Of a DNA stretch of 64,000 bases, positions 42,081 to 50,698 are shown in pieces (position 1 is the first letter of the stretch; every line of letters starts with the position of its first letter). The DNA is taken from the NCBI GenBank assembly GCA_963787415.1, contig CAWBCO010000003.1:248001-312000 (forward strand), in the 5' to 3' direction. The DNA comes from CAVUWL01 sp963787415 (GTDB lineage Bacteria > Actinomycetota > Thermoleophilia > Solirubrobacterales > 70-9). The notes under the pieces were generated by a model. The model was not told where the DNA came from and ran no database searches. It saw only the letters and a list, made by a program, of their open reading frames with translations. The position numbers and the translations under genes are program-made.

Positions 42081-42400
42081 CAACGCACCGCCTGCCCGGC
42101 GCCGTAGAAGAAGTTGATGATCGCCGCCCCGGCGCCGATTACAAACGCCCCCAACAACCCATACATCACCTTCGAGCGACCGTCGGAGGCGTGGGAGTAG
42201 TTGTTGGATTTGCTGCCGAGCGCCCACTGGGCCGCACCGATCAGGACGCCGGCGACGCAGCCGAGCAATGCAACTGCGGCGAGGCCGTCGATCAGCTTTT
42301 CAAGCGCCGAGGTCCCGGGCAGGGCGCTCGGGTCGGGCTTGACGCTGACGGCGGCGCTCGTCAGCAGGAGCTGAAACTTGACGAAGGTCGCGAGTGCCAC
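42080..42400 (-). CDS. Small two-span membrane protein, VirB2/pilin-like
   Basis: A 106-aa protein with two membrane helices (about residues 38-58 and 83-102) separated by a short polar loop (GSKSNNYSHASDGRSK), and an N-terminal hydrophobic part. This is the architecture of VirB2-like conjugation subunits or of small actinobacterial proteins in the same operons. First visible gene of a leftward conjugation operon; its stop overlaps the next ATG (42080). Confidence 0.55.
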   Translation of the reverse strand: MALATFVKFQLLLTSAAVSVKPDPSALPGTSALEKLIDGLAAVALLGCVAGVLIGAAQWALGSKSNNYSHASDGRSKVMYGLLGAFVIGAGAAIINFFYGAGQAVR

Positions 42401-42629
42401 GGCGGGGCTCCATTGCGGTCGGGAAAGGGTTCGCCGTGGTTGTCCAGAGGGAGTGGCCTCTGCATCGGTTCATCGGAGCAACTTTGTGGCGTGACCTCCC
42501 AGTACCCGTCAGCCAGTCAATGGATCATCAAGCGCGAACAAGCGCAGCGGCGGTAAACCGGATCGACGGAAGATCACCAGCCCGGGGTGATCGGGCCGAC
42601 TCAACCTTTTGGGCCTCCTGCCCCTAGTC

Positions 42630-43490
42630 CTATTTCTTCTTGTGATGCTTTTCGAACGTCGGCGAGAGACTCCAGCCGAAGGTAGCCGACCCCACAGGTT
42701 CGGTGTCGCTGGAGCAATTCACCGCCTCGACCGAGTGACACTGCGCGAGCGTGCCGAATTCGGTCGTCCAGCCACCACCGCCGAAGTCGTAACACCGCAG
42801 CGGCACCGTCTCGTCGGGGCAGTTGAGGGTGGCCGGCAGCGGGATGCTGCCGGAGAGGTTCAACGATTCGGCTAGGGACACCGGACCGCTGGCTGCCGCC
42901 GCCCCCACCGTCGATGTGGGTTTTACCTCTTCGTCCCCGCTGAATTCGGTCGTCACCCCGTAGCCGACCACAACATCGTACCTGCACATGCCCTTCCTGT
43001 GGTCGATTATGACCTCCGCGCTTCCGAGTTGCGGCGTGCTGTTTTTCACCGGGCCGTTGTAGTTCTCTTGACCGCTGAACCCGTCGCCGCTGTTGTTGAA
43101 GCTGTCTCCGACCGAGACGGTGCCGCCGCTCGCCTTTCCGTAGAAGGCGGTGTCCTTCTTGCCGATGTCCCTCTCGTCCAGATTGATCTTCAGCCCGGTC
43201 GCGACGCGGTTCAGGGTGATGGTCTCGCTCCCACCCTGGCCGGGATCTTCCCCCGTTGCCGCCGCCCCGAACACCATATGGGCGGTGCCGTGGAAGGACT
43301 TAACCCCGGCGAGAGAGGCGCAGGCACTGGCGCCGGGGGGCGCCGCCGCACACGCCGCCATCGACACGCAGAAACCAAGAGTCAGCCTGTGCGCCCAAGC
43401 GCGAGCGCGGGATCTCGTGGCACGCGGGTTGTCAAGCACCGCGGCAGCGAGGAGCGGCCGAAGGGCGGTGATTGCTCCGCGACGGCGCAT
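42630..43490 (-). CDS. Secreted hypothetical protein
   Basis: A 286-aa frame with a signal peptide that appears to start inside a longer N-terminus (hydrophobic LTLGFCVSMAACAAAPPGASA, about residues 36-56). The mature part is polar, Gly/Ser/Thr-rich, with several Cys (KGMCRYD, LNCPDE, LRCYDF, AQCHS, VNCSS) that could form disulfides, and a basic HHKKK tail. No family is recognised. It lies in the mobile region; the 229-bp gap to the pilin-like gene contains nothing I can name. Confidence 0.55.
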   Translation of the reverse strand: MRRRGAITALRPLLAAAVLDNPRATRSRARAWAHRLTLGFCVSMAACAAAPPGASACASLAGVKSFHGTAHMVFGAAATGEDPGQGGSETITLNRVATGLKINLDERDIGKKDTAFYGKASGGTVSVGDSFNNSGDGFSGQENYNGPVKNSTPQLGSAEVIIDHRKGMCRYDVVVGYGVTTEFSGDEEVKPTSTVGAAAASGPVSLAESLNLSGSIPLPATLNCPDETVPLRCYDFGGGGWTTEFGTLAQCHSVEAVNCSSDTEPVGSATFGWSLSPTFEKHHKKK

Positions 43491-43720
43491 GGCCCACGAC
43501 TATGCCGGTTCCGACCCTGGGCGTCAAGCTAACCGGACCCTCGTTTGGCTTGACCCTTGGCGGCAACATTTCCGTACCTCGGCCTCGCGCGCCGTTCGTT
43601 TCGCTTACGGTTGCGGCCGTGGTCAGCCTGGTGCCAGCTCGAACACCTGCCCGTGCCTAGCTTGTCGACCGATGCCAACCGAGAAGGCACCGGGGCTGAA
43701 TTTACTGCCGCGCGCCACGC

Positions 43721-44056
43721 TCAGTTCTTGGCTGGCAGCGTACGGCTGAACTTGACCCCGCGGCGCGCCCAGATGCCGACTTGGCGCTTTGTCCTCACGC
43801 CCTCAGCTGCGACGTGGATCCAGCCAGTCATCGGCCGTCCTCTCATCTCAATCTGCGTTGTATGAGGACGCGCTAGCGCGTCCTCGGCAGCCTCCACTCC
43901 GACACTCACCATCAGCCCACCGCGCGAAGAGGCCGTGACCGCCATGTTGCCATGCAACAGAAAGGCAAGCCCGCCGAACATCGCCTTCTCGTTCACATCC
44001 TCCTCACCGGCGAGCTGTTCACGGACGCGGTGGGCCAGTTGCTCGTCGTAGGCCAT
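43721..44056 (-). CDS. TfoX N-terminal domain protein
   Basis: The ATG at 44056 gives 111 aa, the full size of stand-alone TfoX-N proteins (start MAYDEQLAHRVREQL; core KAMFGGLAFLLHGNMAVTAS; end GIWARRGVKFSRTLP). A longer frame to 44257 adds unrelated sequence. These small proteins are common in actinobacteria; the link to competence known for TfoX/Sxy cannot be assumed. No operon partners. Confidence 0.85.
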   Translation of the reverse strand: MAYDEQLAHRVREQLAGEEDVNEKAMFGGLAFLLHGNMAVTASSRGGLMVSVGVEAAEDALARPHTTQIEMRGRPMTGWIHVAAEGVRTKRQVGIWARRGVKFSRTLPAKN

Positions 44057-44375
44057 CTCAGGTGCAAGCGTACATTTCGTCGTGGCGCTCCCGCGTGGAG
44101 CGCTCGGGCCGGCGCTCGGAGGTGACGGCACCAAATTGGAAGGTCCCAGCGGTTGCCGCTGGCTTCGCGAAGTCTCCATACCTCTTAAATCGCCGCCCAT
44201 GCAAGGACCTTCAACAAACACGTAAAGTGGGGCCCGATGTCGAGGATTCGTGGGCAAGCCGAACTAGCCAGTGGAGGCCCGGTAGCGGGTGGGAGCTCCG
44301 ATCTGAAACCGGGGCGGCGGTTGCCAAGACCGCGATAGTTGAAGGAGTCGGCGCCGGGCCGCTGAAGTTCGGTAC

Positions 44376-44978
44376 ATGAGAAGACTGAGCTGCAAGCTGA
44401 CCTACGCCAATGTCATGTCCACGATCGCTGTTTTTCTCCTGCTTGGCGGAGGCGCGGCCTACGCGGCCTCCTTGGGCAAGAACACCGTCGGCACTAAGCA
44501 GATCAAGAACGGCGCCGTGACAGCGGCCAAGGTCAAGAGCGGCTCGCTCCTGGCGAGCAACTTCAAGTCTGGTCAGCTCCCCAAAGGGGAAACGGGTAAA
44601 GAAGGGTCGCAGGGTAAAGAAGGGTCGGCAGGTAAAGAAGGACCAGCAGGGACCGCATTGGCCTATGCATTCGTCTCGGCCGCCGGGACCCTTGAACCTG
44701 GGCTCTCGAAGGGATTTTCTGCTTCGGAAGTCTCTCGATCTGGAACCGGAACTTTCTGTTTCAGCAAGATCCCGACAGCGGCCACCAGCGCCGTCGCGAC
44801 TGCAAGTTCCTTTGGAGAGAATCCGGCCGGAGCCGATCAGTATGCCTCCGTTGGTTTCGCTCCCGAGAGTGCCGAACCCAACTGGACCGGATGCGCACAA
44901 AGCGACCCTGTGCGAGTGACGGTATTCACCGGAGCGACGCTCACGAACCAAGGATTCACCATCTGGTTCGAGGGCTGA
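44376..44978 (+). CDS. Secreted collagen-like repeat protein
   Basis: A 200-aa exported protein. The leader SCKLTYANVMSTIAVFLLLGGGAAYA is a form I associate with Thermoleophilia surface proteins. After KNTVGTKQIKNGAVTAAKVKSGSLLASNF comes a short Gly-X-Y collagen-like run (GETGKEGSQGKEG...; about residues 69-92), encoded by near-identical 18-nt units. A globular C-terminal domain has two Cys (GTFCFSK, WTGCAQS). It is probably a trimeric surface protein. The repeat units could vary in number by slippage. Confidence 0.7.
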   Translation: MRRLSCKLTYANVMSTIAVFLLLGGGAAYAASLGKNTVGTKQIKNGAVTAAKVKSGSLLASNFKSGQLPKGETGKEGSQGKEGSAGKEGPAGTALAYAFVSAAGTLEPGLSKGFSASEVSRSGTGTFCFSKIPTAATSAVATASSFGENPAGADQYASVGFAPESAEPNWTGCAQSDPVRVTVFTGATLTNQGFTIWFEG

Positions 44979-45088
44979 GTTCTGGGGCGCCTCTCCTCAC
45001 TCTTACATCGCAGATGATGGGGGTGCTGGCGGTGGCTGGATTTGGCAGCGGTGGCGAAGGGGTTAGAGTCGATGCCTAGCACCGCAAA

Positions 45089-45616
45089 ATGATCCAGTTC
45101 AAGGCAGCAGAAATCGCAGGGCGAGTGTCGAAGTTCTACATCGACACTCTCGGCAGATCTTCGGAGGAAGCCGTACGAATCCAAAGCGCGGTGTTTCACC
45201 TCGCCTATGAATTCATTCCGGACGACGCCATTGCCGACCTGGTCGTTCTCGACAGAGACAAGGCGCCAGTAATTCTCGCGATCGATGGCACACAGCTTTA
45301 CATCCTGTCAGCCAAACCCAAAGGAGACGACGACATCATTCCGGCAATCTGCCGGACAATTTGCCTCACGCCGAATACCGACACCGTCAAGGTCGAAACT
45401 AAACATTGGGGGACCGGCGATCTGGAGCCGGCTCGCGAAGTGGTTTGGCGCTTTGACTTCGCTGATGATGCTCCCGTGACCCTTAAGACAACGCGCAGCG
45501 CTGAGGGGGTGACGAGCGGGCCTGAAGACCTGGCACAGGCCCTGGCCAGCGCAATAGGGTGGAAGTCACCCTTGGCGGACGCCAATTTTGAGAAAAGATC
45601 TTCTCGCAGTGGCTAA
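45089..45616 (+). CDS. Hypothetical protein
   Basis: A 175-aa soluble protein with no signal peptide (MIQFKAAEIAGRVSKFYIDTL...; PVILAIDGTQLYILSAKPKGDDDI). The pattern of short beta strands around residues 50-130 suggests a compact beta domain, perhaps PH-like, but I recognise no family. It stands alone in the accessory region. Codon choice is more mixed than in the core genes, consistent with transferred DNA. Confidence 0.5.
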   Translation: MIQFKAAEIAGRVSKFYIDTLGRSSEEAVRIQSAVFHLAYEFIPDDAIADLVVLDRDKAPVILAIDGTQLYILSAKPKGDDDIIPAICRTICLTPNTDTVKVETKHWGTGDLEPAREVVWRFDFADDAPVTLKTTRSAEGVTSGPEDLAQALASAIGWKSPLADANFEKRSSRSG

Positions 45617-45694
45617 TAGTAAGAAGTACGGCATTGCCCCTTTCTTGAGCTCACCGGAAGTTGACCCCCTGGGCGGTGCGGACCTGAGGTCGAA

Positions 45695-46942
45695 CTACTT
45701 GAAGGCGCCGAACTCCTGATTTGTCTGCCTGGCGGCGCTTGTCGCCGCGGGAGAGGAGGAAACGGCGCTTGATGAGGAGCTGCTCGGCGATGAACCCCCC
45801 GAAGAAGAGGAAGCAGTGTTGGGGACGGGAGCTGGTGTGGCCGTCGAGGTGGACCCGCCGCCCGCGAACGGGCTGAACTCCTGTTCGACCTGTCGCTTCG
45901 GGCTGGCGGCCGAGCTACTTGTGGCTTCGACCTTTGCATGATGCCCGCCGCTCTTGCCGGAGGTCTCGGGCGTGGAACTGGTGAACGAAGGCGAGCGAGT
46001 GGGGGAGGCCTGGACTTGCCGGACCGGCGGGCTCACCACAGCACTTGAGCGATCCGCGGTCTGCGCCGCTCGCTCACGCGGCGCAGGGTTGTGATGGTGA
46101 GCGTCGAGCAGGTTGACGCCACCCAGGCCTGGACCGATCACGCCGCCCGCCAGGCAGGCGACCGCCGCCGCCCCACATACCCCGGCGGTGCGGACAACGC
46201 CTCCCGCGACGACGCCACCGGTGGGTTCGCCGCCGCCGAGCGCCAGGAAGCGACGCGCCAGCTCCTGCGTGCGTGCCCAGAGGTGTCCGGCGCCGCGATT
46301 GGCCTTATCGGCCACAGCTTCGATTCCCGCCGGCAAATGAAGACCGGTGGAGTGTCCACTGGCCAGCGAGAGCCAGGCCGCCAGCCCGATCGGGATCTCC
46401 AGCTCATCGAGGCTCTCCACGCCGAGCAACTCCTGGATCCTTCGCCGTGCGGATTCATGACAGCGCTGCGCCTTGGAGGAGTGCCAGCCGAGGAATCGCC
46501 CAGCTTCGCGCACTCCCATCTCCTCGAAGTAGGCGAGCTCGAGCAGCTTGCGTTGATCAGTCGAGAGCTGCTCGATCGCCTCCTGCACCTTGCGGAACCG
46601 ATCGAACTCCAGCGCCGCATCCTCGGGACTGTGGCCCAGGTCGTCGGTGATCGCCCCGCTGCGCTCGGTCGAGATGAGTCGTGGTCCGCGACCTTGGGCC
46701 TCAAGGAGGTTCTGGGTTCGCCGCCAGGCGCAGTTGATGATCCAGCCGGCGGGGTTCTCGACCTCGACCCCTTCGCTGACCCGGCGGGTGTACTCGAGCT
46801 GGGCGGTGGCCAACAGATCATCGCGATGGTTGGCGATGAACTGGGGTGAGAAGCGCTTGCGCCGAAGCAGCTGGGAGAAGCCGAGCCGAGCACCGTCGAG
46901 CTCAGCCTTGCTCAGCTCCGCTTGCACCGTGCTCCTAAACAT
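45695..46942 (-). CDS. Sigma-70-like protein fused to a membrane span and exported low-complexity tail
   Basis: A 415-aa protein. Residues about 15-175 resemble an ECF sigma factor: a region-2-like start (FIANHRDDLLATAQLEYTRR... PAGWIINCAWRRTQNLLEA) and a region-4 helix-turn-helix (LSTDQRKLLELAYFEEMGVREAGRFLGWHSSKAQRCHESARRRIQELL). Then a linker, a Gly/Ala-rich membrane helix (VCGAAAVACLAGGVIGPGL, about residue 255), and a Ser/Thr/Pro-rich tail. QEF occurs twice, in VEQEFSPF and at the very end in TNQEFGAFK. This layout suggests a membrane-tethered sigma released by proteolysis. Confidence 0.7.
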   Translation of the reverse strand: MFRSTVQAELSKAELDGARLGFSQLLRRKRFSPQFIANHRDDLLATAQLEYTRRVSEGVEVENPAGWIINCAWRRTQNLLEAQGRGPRLISTERSGAITDDLGHSPEDAALEFDRFRKVQEAIEQLSTDQRKLLELAYFEEMGVREAGRFLGWHSSKAQRCHESARRRIQELLGVESLDELEIPIGLAAWLSLASGHSTGLHLPAGIEAVADKANRGAGHLWARTQELARRFLALGGGEPTGGVVAGGVVRTAGVCGAAAVACLAGGVIGPGLGGVNLLDAHHHNPAPRERAAQTADRSSAVVSPPVRQVQASPTRSPSFTSSTPETSGKSGGHHAKVEATSSSAASPKRQVEQEFSPFAGGGSTSTATPAPVPNTASSSSGGSSPSSSSSSAVSSSPAATSAARQTNQEFGAFK

Positions 46943-47111
46943 CGACCTCGATCGTCCCAGTTTTGGTGGTTTGCATCAAGCCTCCTTGACCAGCGTTCTC
47001 GGTTGACCGTGTGACTTCGGTCCCACGCTCCTTGTCCATCAAGAGGTTCGGTTGCATCGGCCTGCATTCGAATCGATGCAAAGTGCCCGCGCGGCGGACA
47101 ACAGGGCCGCA

Positions 47112-47618
47112 ATGGAGCATTCCGCCGACCGCCCTTCAACCGCCTCAAATCCGGCTCGCATTGCACCCTTGGCGTTCGTCGCTCTCATGGTTCTCGCCGC
47201 GCTCGGCGCAGGCGGCTGCGGAACCTCCGGCGCCAGGCGCGCCGGAGGGAATGTCTCACTCGTCTTCGGCGGTCGCGCGGGCCCGATCGCCGCCTCCCAG
47301 CTGGACCACGCGGCCAGCGTCGCCGATCGCTTCGCCGCTGCCTGCGCCCGGGCCGTCTACCTGTCACATCCGCCGCGCCTCCCCGAGGTGACGCCAACGC
47401 TTCAGCGCCGTATCGAAGCCGCCGCGGTGCGGGTGCCGCCGGCTCGTCTCGGTCTTCGCCCTCGCGCCCTCTCGGTCGCGATCGAAGCGCAGAGCACGGG
47501 AGCGCTTAGCGCCAGCGTAAGAATCGGCGACGGTCGCTCGCCGCCTTTCTCGGTCGCCTTCCTCCTTGAACTCCACGACTCGCGCTGGCGGGTCGTGGCG
47601 ATCTCACCGCCGAGCTGA
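47112..47618 (+). CDS. Lipoprotein of the mobile module
   Basis: 168 aa from the ATG at 47112 (an in-frame ATG at 47052 is also possible). Signal peptide with lipobox GGC (FVALMVLAALGAGGC), then a ~120-residue domain with an NTF2-like or small alpha/beta pattern (DRFAAACARAVYLSHPPRLPEVTPTLQRR; SVAFLLELHDSRWRVVAISPP). Similar small lipoproteins precede peptidoglycan hydrolases in conjugation clusters. It precedes the next gene by 10 nt, so the two probably form an operon. Confidence 0.55.
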   Translation: MEHSADRPSTASNPARIAPLAFVALMVLAALGAGGCGTSGARRAGGNVSLVFGGRAGPIAASQLDHAASVADRFAAACARAVYLSHPPRLPEVTPTLQRRIEAAAVRVPPARLGLRPRALSVAIEAQSTGALSASVRIGDGRSPPFSVAFLLELHDSRWRVVAISPPS

Positions 47619-47628
47619 GGAGAAGACG

Positions 47629-48630
47629 ATGGAGGCCGGCTCACTGTCTGCTCCCCGCGCCCCGAAGCTCCTGCTCGGGATCCCGCTGGGGTTGCTCGCA
47701 GCGCTGATCGCGCTCGTCCTCTCGATTGGGCTGATCTTCGGAGCCTCGCCGAACTGTGGCGGCGGCAGCACGGTAGGAGGGCTCAGCTCGAAGGTGCCGA
47801 GCCGCCTGGTGCCGATTTATGAGGCAGCAGCCTCTCGCTACGGACTGGGTGAGCAGGGCCCGGCGATCCTCGCCGCGATCAACGAGGTCGAGACCGACTT
47901 CGGTGCCGACATGGGTCCCTCCTCGGCGGGCGCGATCGGCTGGATGCAGTTTGAGCCCTCGACCTGGGCCATTTGGGGCGTCGACGCCGACCACGACAGC
48001 CGCAAGAACCCCTATGACCCCTGGGATGCGATCTTCGCCGCGGCTCGCTACCTGCACGCCTCCGGCGCACCTGGTGACTGGGGGGCGGCGATTCTCGCCT
48101 ACAACCACGCGGGTTGGTATGTGGCCGAGGTTCTCGCTGAGGCCAAGCGCTTCCAGGGAGCGGGCAGCGTCGAGACCGCGGGGTTCGGCGACTGCGCCGC
48201 CGCGGACGATGGCCCGGCGTTGCAGCGGATGCTCACCGAGGCGGCGCGGATCAACGCCTTGCACATTCCCTACGTCTGGGGTGGCTCCCATGGCGAGTCC
48301 CCTACTCCGCCCAACGGTCCCTTCGATTGCTCTTCAGCCGTCTCTCACCTGCTCCAGGTCGGTGGTTTTCATAACCCGACCATGGACACCACCGAGCTGG
48401 TGAACTGGGGCGAACCCGGCCCGGGGCGGGAGGTCACGATCCACGCCAAGCCATACGGACCCGAAGCCCATACCTTCATCGAGTTCATGCCCGGAGTGAC
48501 GCCGCCGAGTGAGCGCTACTGGGGCACCTCTGACAGCAATCCGGGCGGCGGACCGGGATGGATTCCTCAGGGCAACTTCTCCCCCAGCTACCTGGCCGGT
48601 TTTCAGCTGCGCCACCCGCCGGGGTTGTGA
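47629..48630 (+). CDS. Two-domain peptidoglycan hydrolase (lytic transglycosylase + NlpC/P60)
   Basis: The ATG at 47629, with GAGGAG 7 nt upstream, gives 333 aa. A membrane anchor (about residues 15-40) is followed by a transglycosylase-like domain (ILAAINEVETDFG with the catalytic Glu; SSAGAIGWMQFEPSTW; AILAYNHAGWYV). The C-terminal NlpC/P60-type domain has PYVWGGSHGESPTPPNGPFDCSSAV with the catalytic Cys and a later His in AHTFIEF. Such enzymes open the wall for conjugative transfer. Operon with the lipoprotein upstream. Confidence 0.85.
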   Translation: MEAGSLSAPRAPKLLLGIPLGLLAALIALVLSIGLIFGASPNCGGGSTVGGLSSKVPSRLVPIYEAAASRYGLGEQGPAILAAINEVETDFGADMGPSSAGAIGWMQFEPSTWAIWGVDADHDSRKNPYDPWDAIFAAARYLHASGAPGDWGAAILAYNHAGWYVAEVLAEAKRFQGAGSVETAGFGDCAAADDGPALQRMLTEAARINALHIPYVWGGSHGESPTPPNGPFDCSSAVSHLLQVGGFHNPTMDTTELVNWGEPGPGREVTIHAKPYGPEAHTFIEFMPGVTPPSERYWGTSDSNPGGGPGWIPQGNFSPSYLAGFQLRHPPGL

Positions 48631-48745
48631 TCCCTATGTCCTGGCACTGCGAACCGTTCGGCGACTTCGCCCCAACCACGCGGCTGGCTTCTCCACGAGA
48701 CAGAACAAGCACATCGCTAATCCCGCAACGCGGCAGGGCGGCGTA

Positions 48746-48847
48746 ATGCCGCGCCTTCTGTTCACCCGACGCGAAACGGTCGAGGCGCTCGGCATCAAAT
48801 TCATTTTTCCTGCCTCTGGCGCCAAAAGAATCGGGGGCTTTGCATGA
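48746..48847 (+). pseudogene. Truncated excisionase-like frame before xis
   Basis: A 33-aa frame (MPRLLFTRRETVEALGI...) whose start looks like an AlpA/excisionase helix-turn-helix N-terminus but which ends at once in a TGA overlapping the next ATG (ATGA). It may be a remnant of an earlier excisionase, or a coupling leader for the next gene. Confidence 0.35.
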
Positions 48848-49119
48848 GCGATCACATCCTCACCCTGGCGCAGGCTGAGGAGGTCGTGCCACTTTCTCGC
48901 TCGACGCTCTACCGAGTCGCGGAGGAAGGAGCAGACGACTCGCCGTTCCGCAAGCGCGGCGGCCGCTGGCTCACGACCCAATCCGACCTGTTCCGCTGGG
49001 TTCGCGAAGGCGAACGAGGGACCGGCGAGTCCCTGCACGGCAGGCGCCGTCGTTCAGGCTCCCGCGGTCGGAGTAGCTTTACTGAGAAGGTAGCTCGGGT
49101 GGAAGCAGAAGCACGGTGA
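48844..49119 (+). CDS. Excisionase-like helix-turn-helix protein
   Basis: A 91-aa basic protein with a MerR/AlpA-type HTH (ILTLAQAEEVVPLSRSTLYRVAEEG...FRKRGGRWLTTQSDLFRWVREGE). It is followed by an Arg/Ser-rich tail. The stop overlaps the integrase start by 4 nt, the classic xis-int arrangement of integrative elements. It probably biases the integrase towards excision. Confidence 0.8.
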   Translation: MSDHILTLAQAEEVVPLSRSTLYRVAEEGADDSPFRKRGGRWLTTQSDLFRWVREGERGTGESLHGRRRRSGSRGRSSFTEKVARVEAEAR

Positions 49120-50315
49120 GCAGCATCCACAAAACAAAGTTCGGAACCGACGAACTGTCCTGGCGCGAGAACGGCAAGCCGAAATCTAAGACCTACAAGA
49201 CAGCCGGTCAGGCGGCGACGGCGAAAGTGCGGGTCGACCGCCGTAATGCTGAGGGCCGGCCGACGATGCGACGCAAGGACGTACCGACGCTCGAAGACTT
49301 CGCGGCGGAATTCATGGCCGGCAAGCGCCTGGAGCGCTCGACCCGCATGAAGTACCTCGAGTGGCTCGAATTCCACATCCTTCCGAGCCTCGGACACCTG
49401 CCGCTCGTCGACCTGCGCCCGCGTCGGCTCGCCGAATGGCAGCGGGAGCGGCTCGATGCCGGCGCCGGGCCCGCTGTTCTCGGCAAGGCCCAGGGACTGC
49501 TCTCCCAGATACTCAACAAGGCGGTGCTGCCCCACGAATACCTCGAGGCCAACCCGATCGCCGCCCTGGACCGGCCCGAGTACGAGAAGCGGGGCCATCG
49601 CTGGTTGACCGCCGGCGAGGTGGAGGCGCTGCGCCTTTGGTATCTGGAGCGCGAGGACGTGGTCTCCGCGACCCTGATCTCCTGCATGGCCTACGTCGGC
49701 CCCCGGCCACAGGACTTCCTCGCCCGCAGCTGGACCGACCTCACCGCTAGGGCGCCCAGATTCGTTCGTAACCCCGCACCGGGCGCTGGCTCGCTGCGCT
49801 TCACGAGCCGCAATTCCGAAGGCGAGATCAGGCCGGGCTCCAAGAGCGACAGCGGCCAGAAAGACGTGGTCTACGTACCGCGGCTGGTTCTGGCTGATCT
49901 CGAGGAGCTGCGCGCCGCCTCGCCGAACGGCGGCCTCGGCCTGATCTTCCCGAGAGCCAGCGATGGACAGCCGTGGACGAAGACCGACTACGACAACTGG
50001 CGCAAACGCCAGCCGAAGAAGGGAAAGGACGGAAAGGTCTGGCATCTGAAGTGCTTCAAGACCGCCGCGCACGAGACCGGGCTTGGCGTGGGCCTTACGC
50101 CGTATGCTCTCCGACACACGGCAGCCTCGCTCTACGCGGCAGCGGGGTGGACCTATGTCGAGATTGCTTATCAACTCCGCCACCAGCCGGCCACTTCGCT
50201 GCGCTACTACCAGCACCTGATCCACGACGCCCCTCCCGAGGAGGGCAAGTCAATCGACGACTACATCCGCGAGGCGCGCGGGCTGGCGCCCGAGCGAGAG
50301 ACCGCGCGGGCCTGA
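49116..50315 (+). CDS. Tyrosine-type site-specific integrase
   Basis: A 399-aa recombinase: N-terminal arm-binding part, core-binding SAM-like domain (VPTLEDFAAEFMAGKRLERSTRMKYLEWL) and catalytic domain. Visible active-site residues are Arg in YVGPRPQDF, Lys in the KSDSGQKDV hairpin, Arg in LTPYALRHTAAS, His in YQLRHQPATS, and the nucleophile Tyr in LRYYQHL. The first box-II position, normally His, is Tyr (YALR). Its 3' end lies 78 bp before an intact tRNA-Gly, towards which it reads. Confidence 0.93.
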   Translation: MSSIHKTKFGTDELSWRENGKPKSKTYKTAGQAATAKVRVDRRNAEGRPTMRRKDVPTLEDFAAEFMAGKRLERSTRMKYLEWLEFHILPSLGHLPLVDLRPRRLAEWQRERLDAGAGPAVLGKAQGLLSQILNKAVLPHEYLEANPIAALDRPEYEKRGHRWLTAGEVEALRLWYLEREDVVSATLISCMAYVGPRPQDFLARSWTDLTARAPRFVRNPAPGAGSLRFTSRNSEGEIRPGSKSDSGQKDVVYVPRLVLADLEELRAASPNGGLGLIFPRASDGQPWTKTDYDNWRKRQPKKGKDGKVWHLKCFKTAAHETGLGVGLTPYALRHTAASLYAAAGWTYVEIAYQLRHQPATSLRYYQHLIHDAPPEEGKSIDDYIREARGLAPERETARA

Positions 50316-50354
50316 GATGTTCTGATTTGTTCTGGATTTCGCCCGGGTGAGCGC

Positions 50355-50384
50355 GAGACAAACGTTCTGGCGCCGCCCTAGAAT
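50355..50384 (+). promoter_or_regulatory. Probable promoter of tRNA-Gly
   Basis: GAGACA (50355-50360) and TAGAAT (50379-50384) with an 18-bp spacer, ending 9 nt before the tRNA 5' end. This suggests the tRNA downstream of the integrase is still transcribed. Confidence 0.45.
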
Positions 50385-50393
50385 GCGCCTTAC

Positions 50394-50466
50394 GCGGACG
50401 TAGCTCAGCTGGTAGAGCGCGAGCTTCCCAAGCTCGAGGTCGCGGGTTCGAGACCCGTCGTCCGCT
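50394..50466 (+). tRNA. tRNA-Gly (anticodon CCC)
   Basis: Folds completely: acceptor GCGGACG/CGTCCGC, D stem GCTC/GAGC, anticodon stem CGAGC/GCTCG with loop TTCCCAA (anticodon 50427-50429), variable loop AGGTC, T stem GCGGG/CCCGT with loop TTCGAGA, and T as discriminator. No CCA is encoded. Its 3' part is repeated at 53776 and 54738, showing use as an integration site. Confidence 0.95.
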
Positions 50467-50467
50467 T
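50417..50467 (+). repeat. Attachment-site copy 1 (inside tRNA-Gly)
   Basis: The 51 bp from just before the anticodon stem to the base after the tRNA end recur at 53776-53826 with one mismatch. Its last 30 bp recur at 54738-54767. Confidence 0.85.
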
Positions 50468-50698
50468 CCGATTCTGAACCAAATACGGCTAGTCGCACCT
50501 CTATTACGAGGGCTGACTGATCGAGTAGGAACGCAGGTCGGGGTCACTGTGTCACCTCGGCCTGCCGGCCAAGGTGACTGCGGCGCAACCTGGATGGTCG
50601 ATCCAATCGTGGATGTGCCTTCGATGCTCGGCGCAAGCCCCTCCGCTGCCGGAGGAACGCGGGTTCAACTCAGCGCGAGCTTGTATAGGGGCGAGCGA

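Noticed and set aside
50250..50498. Minus-strand frame containing DGSRTRDLELGKLALYQLSY
   Set aside because: Antisense of the intact tRNA-Gly gene.
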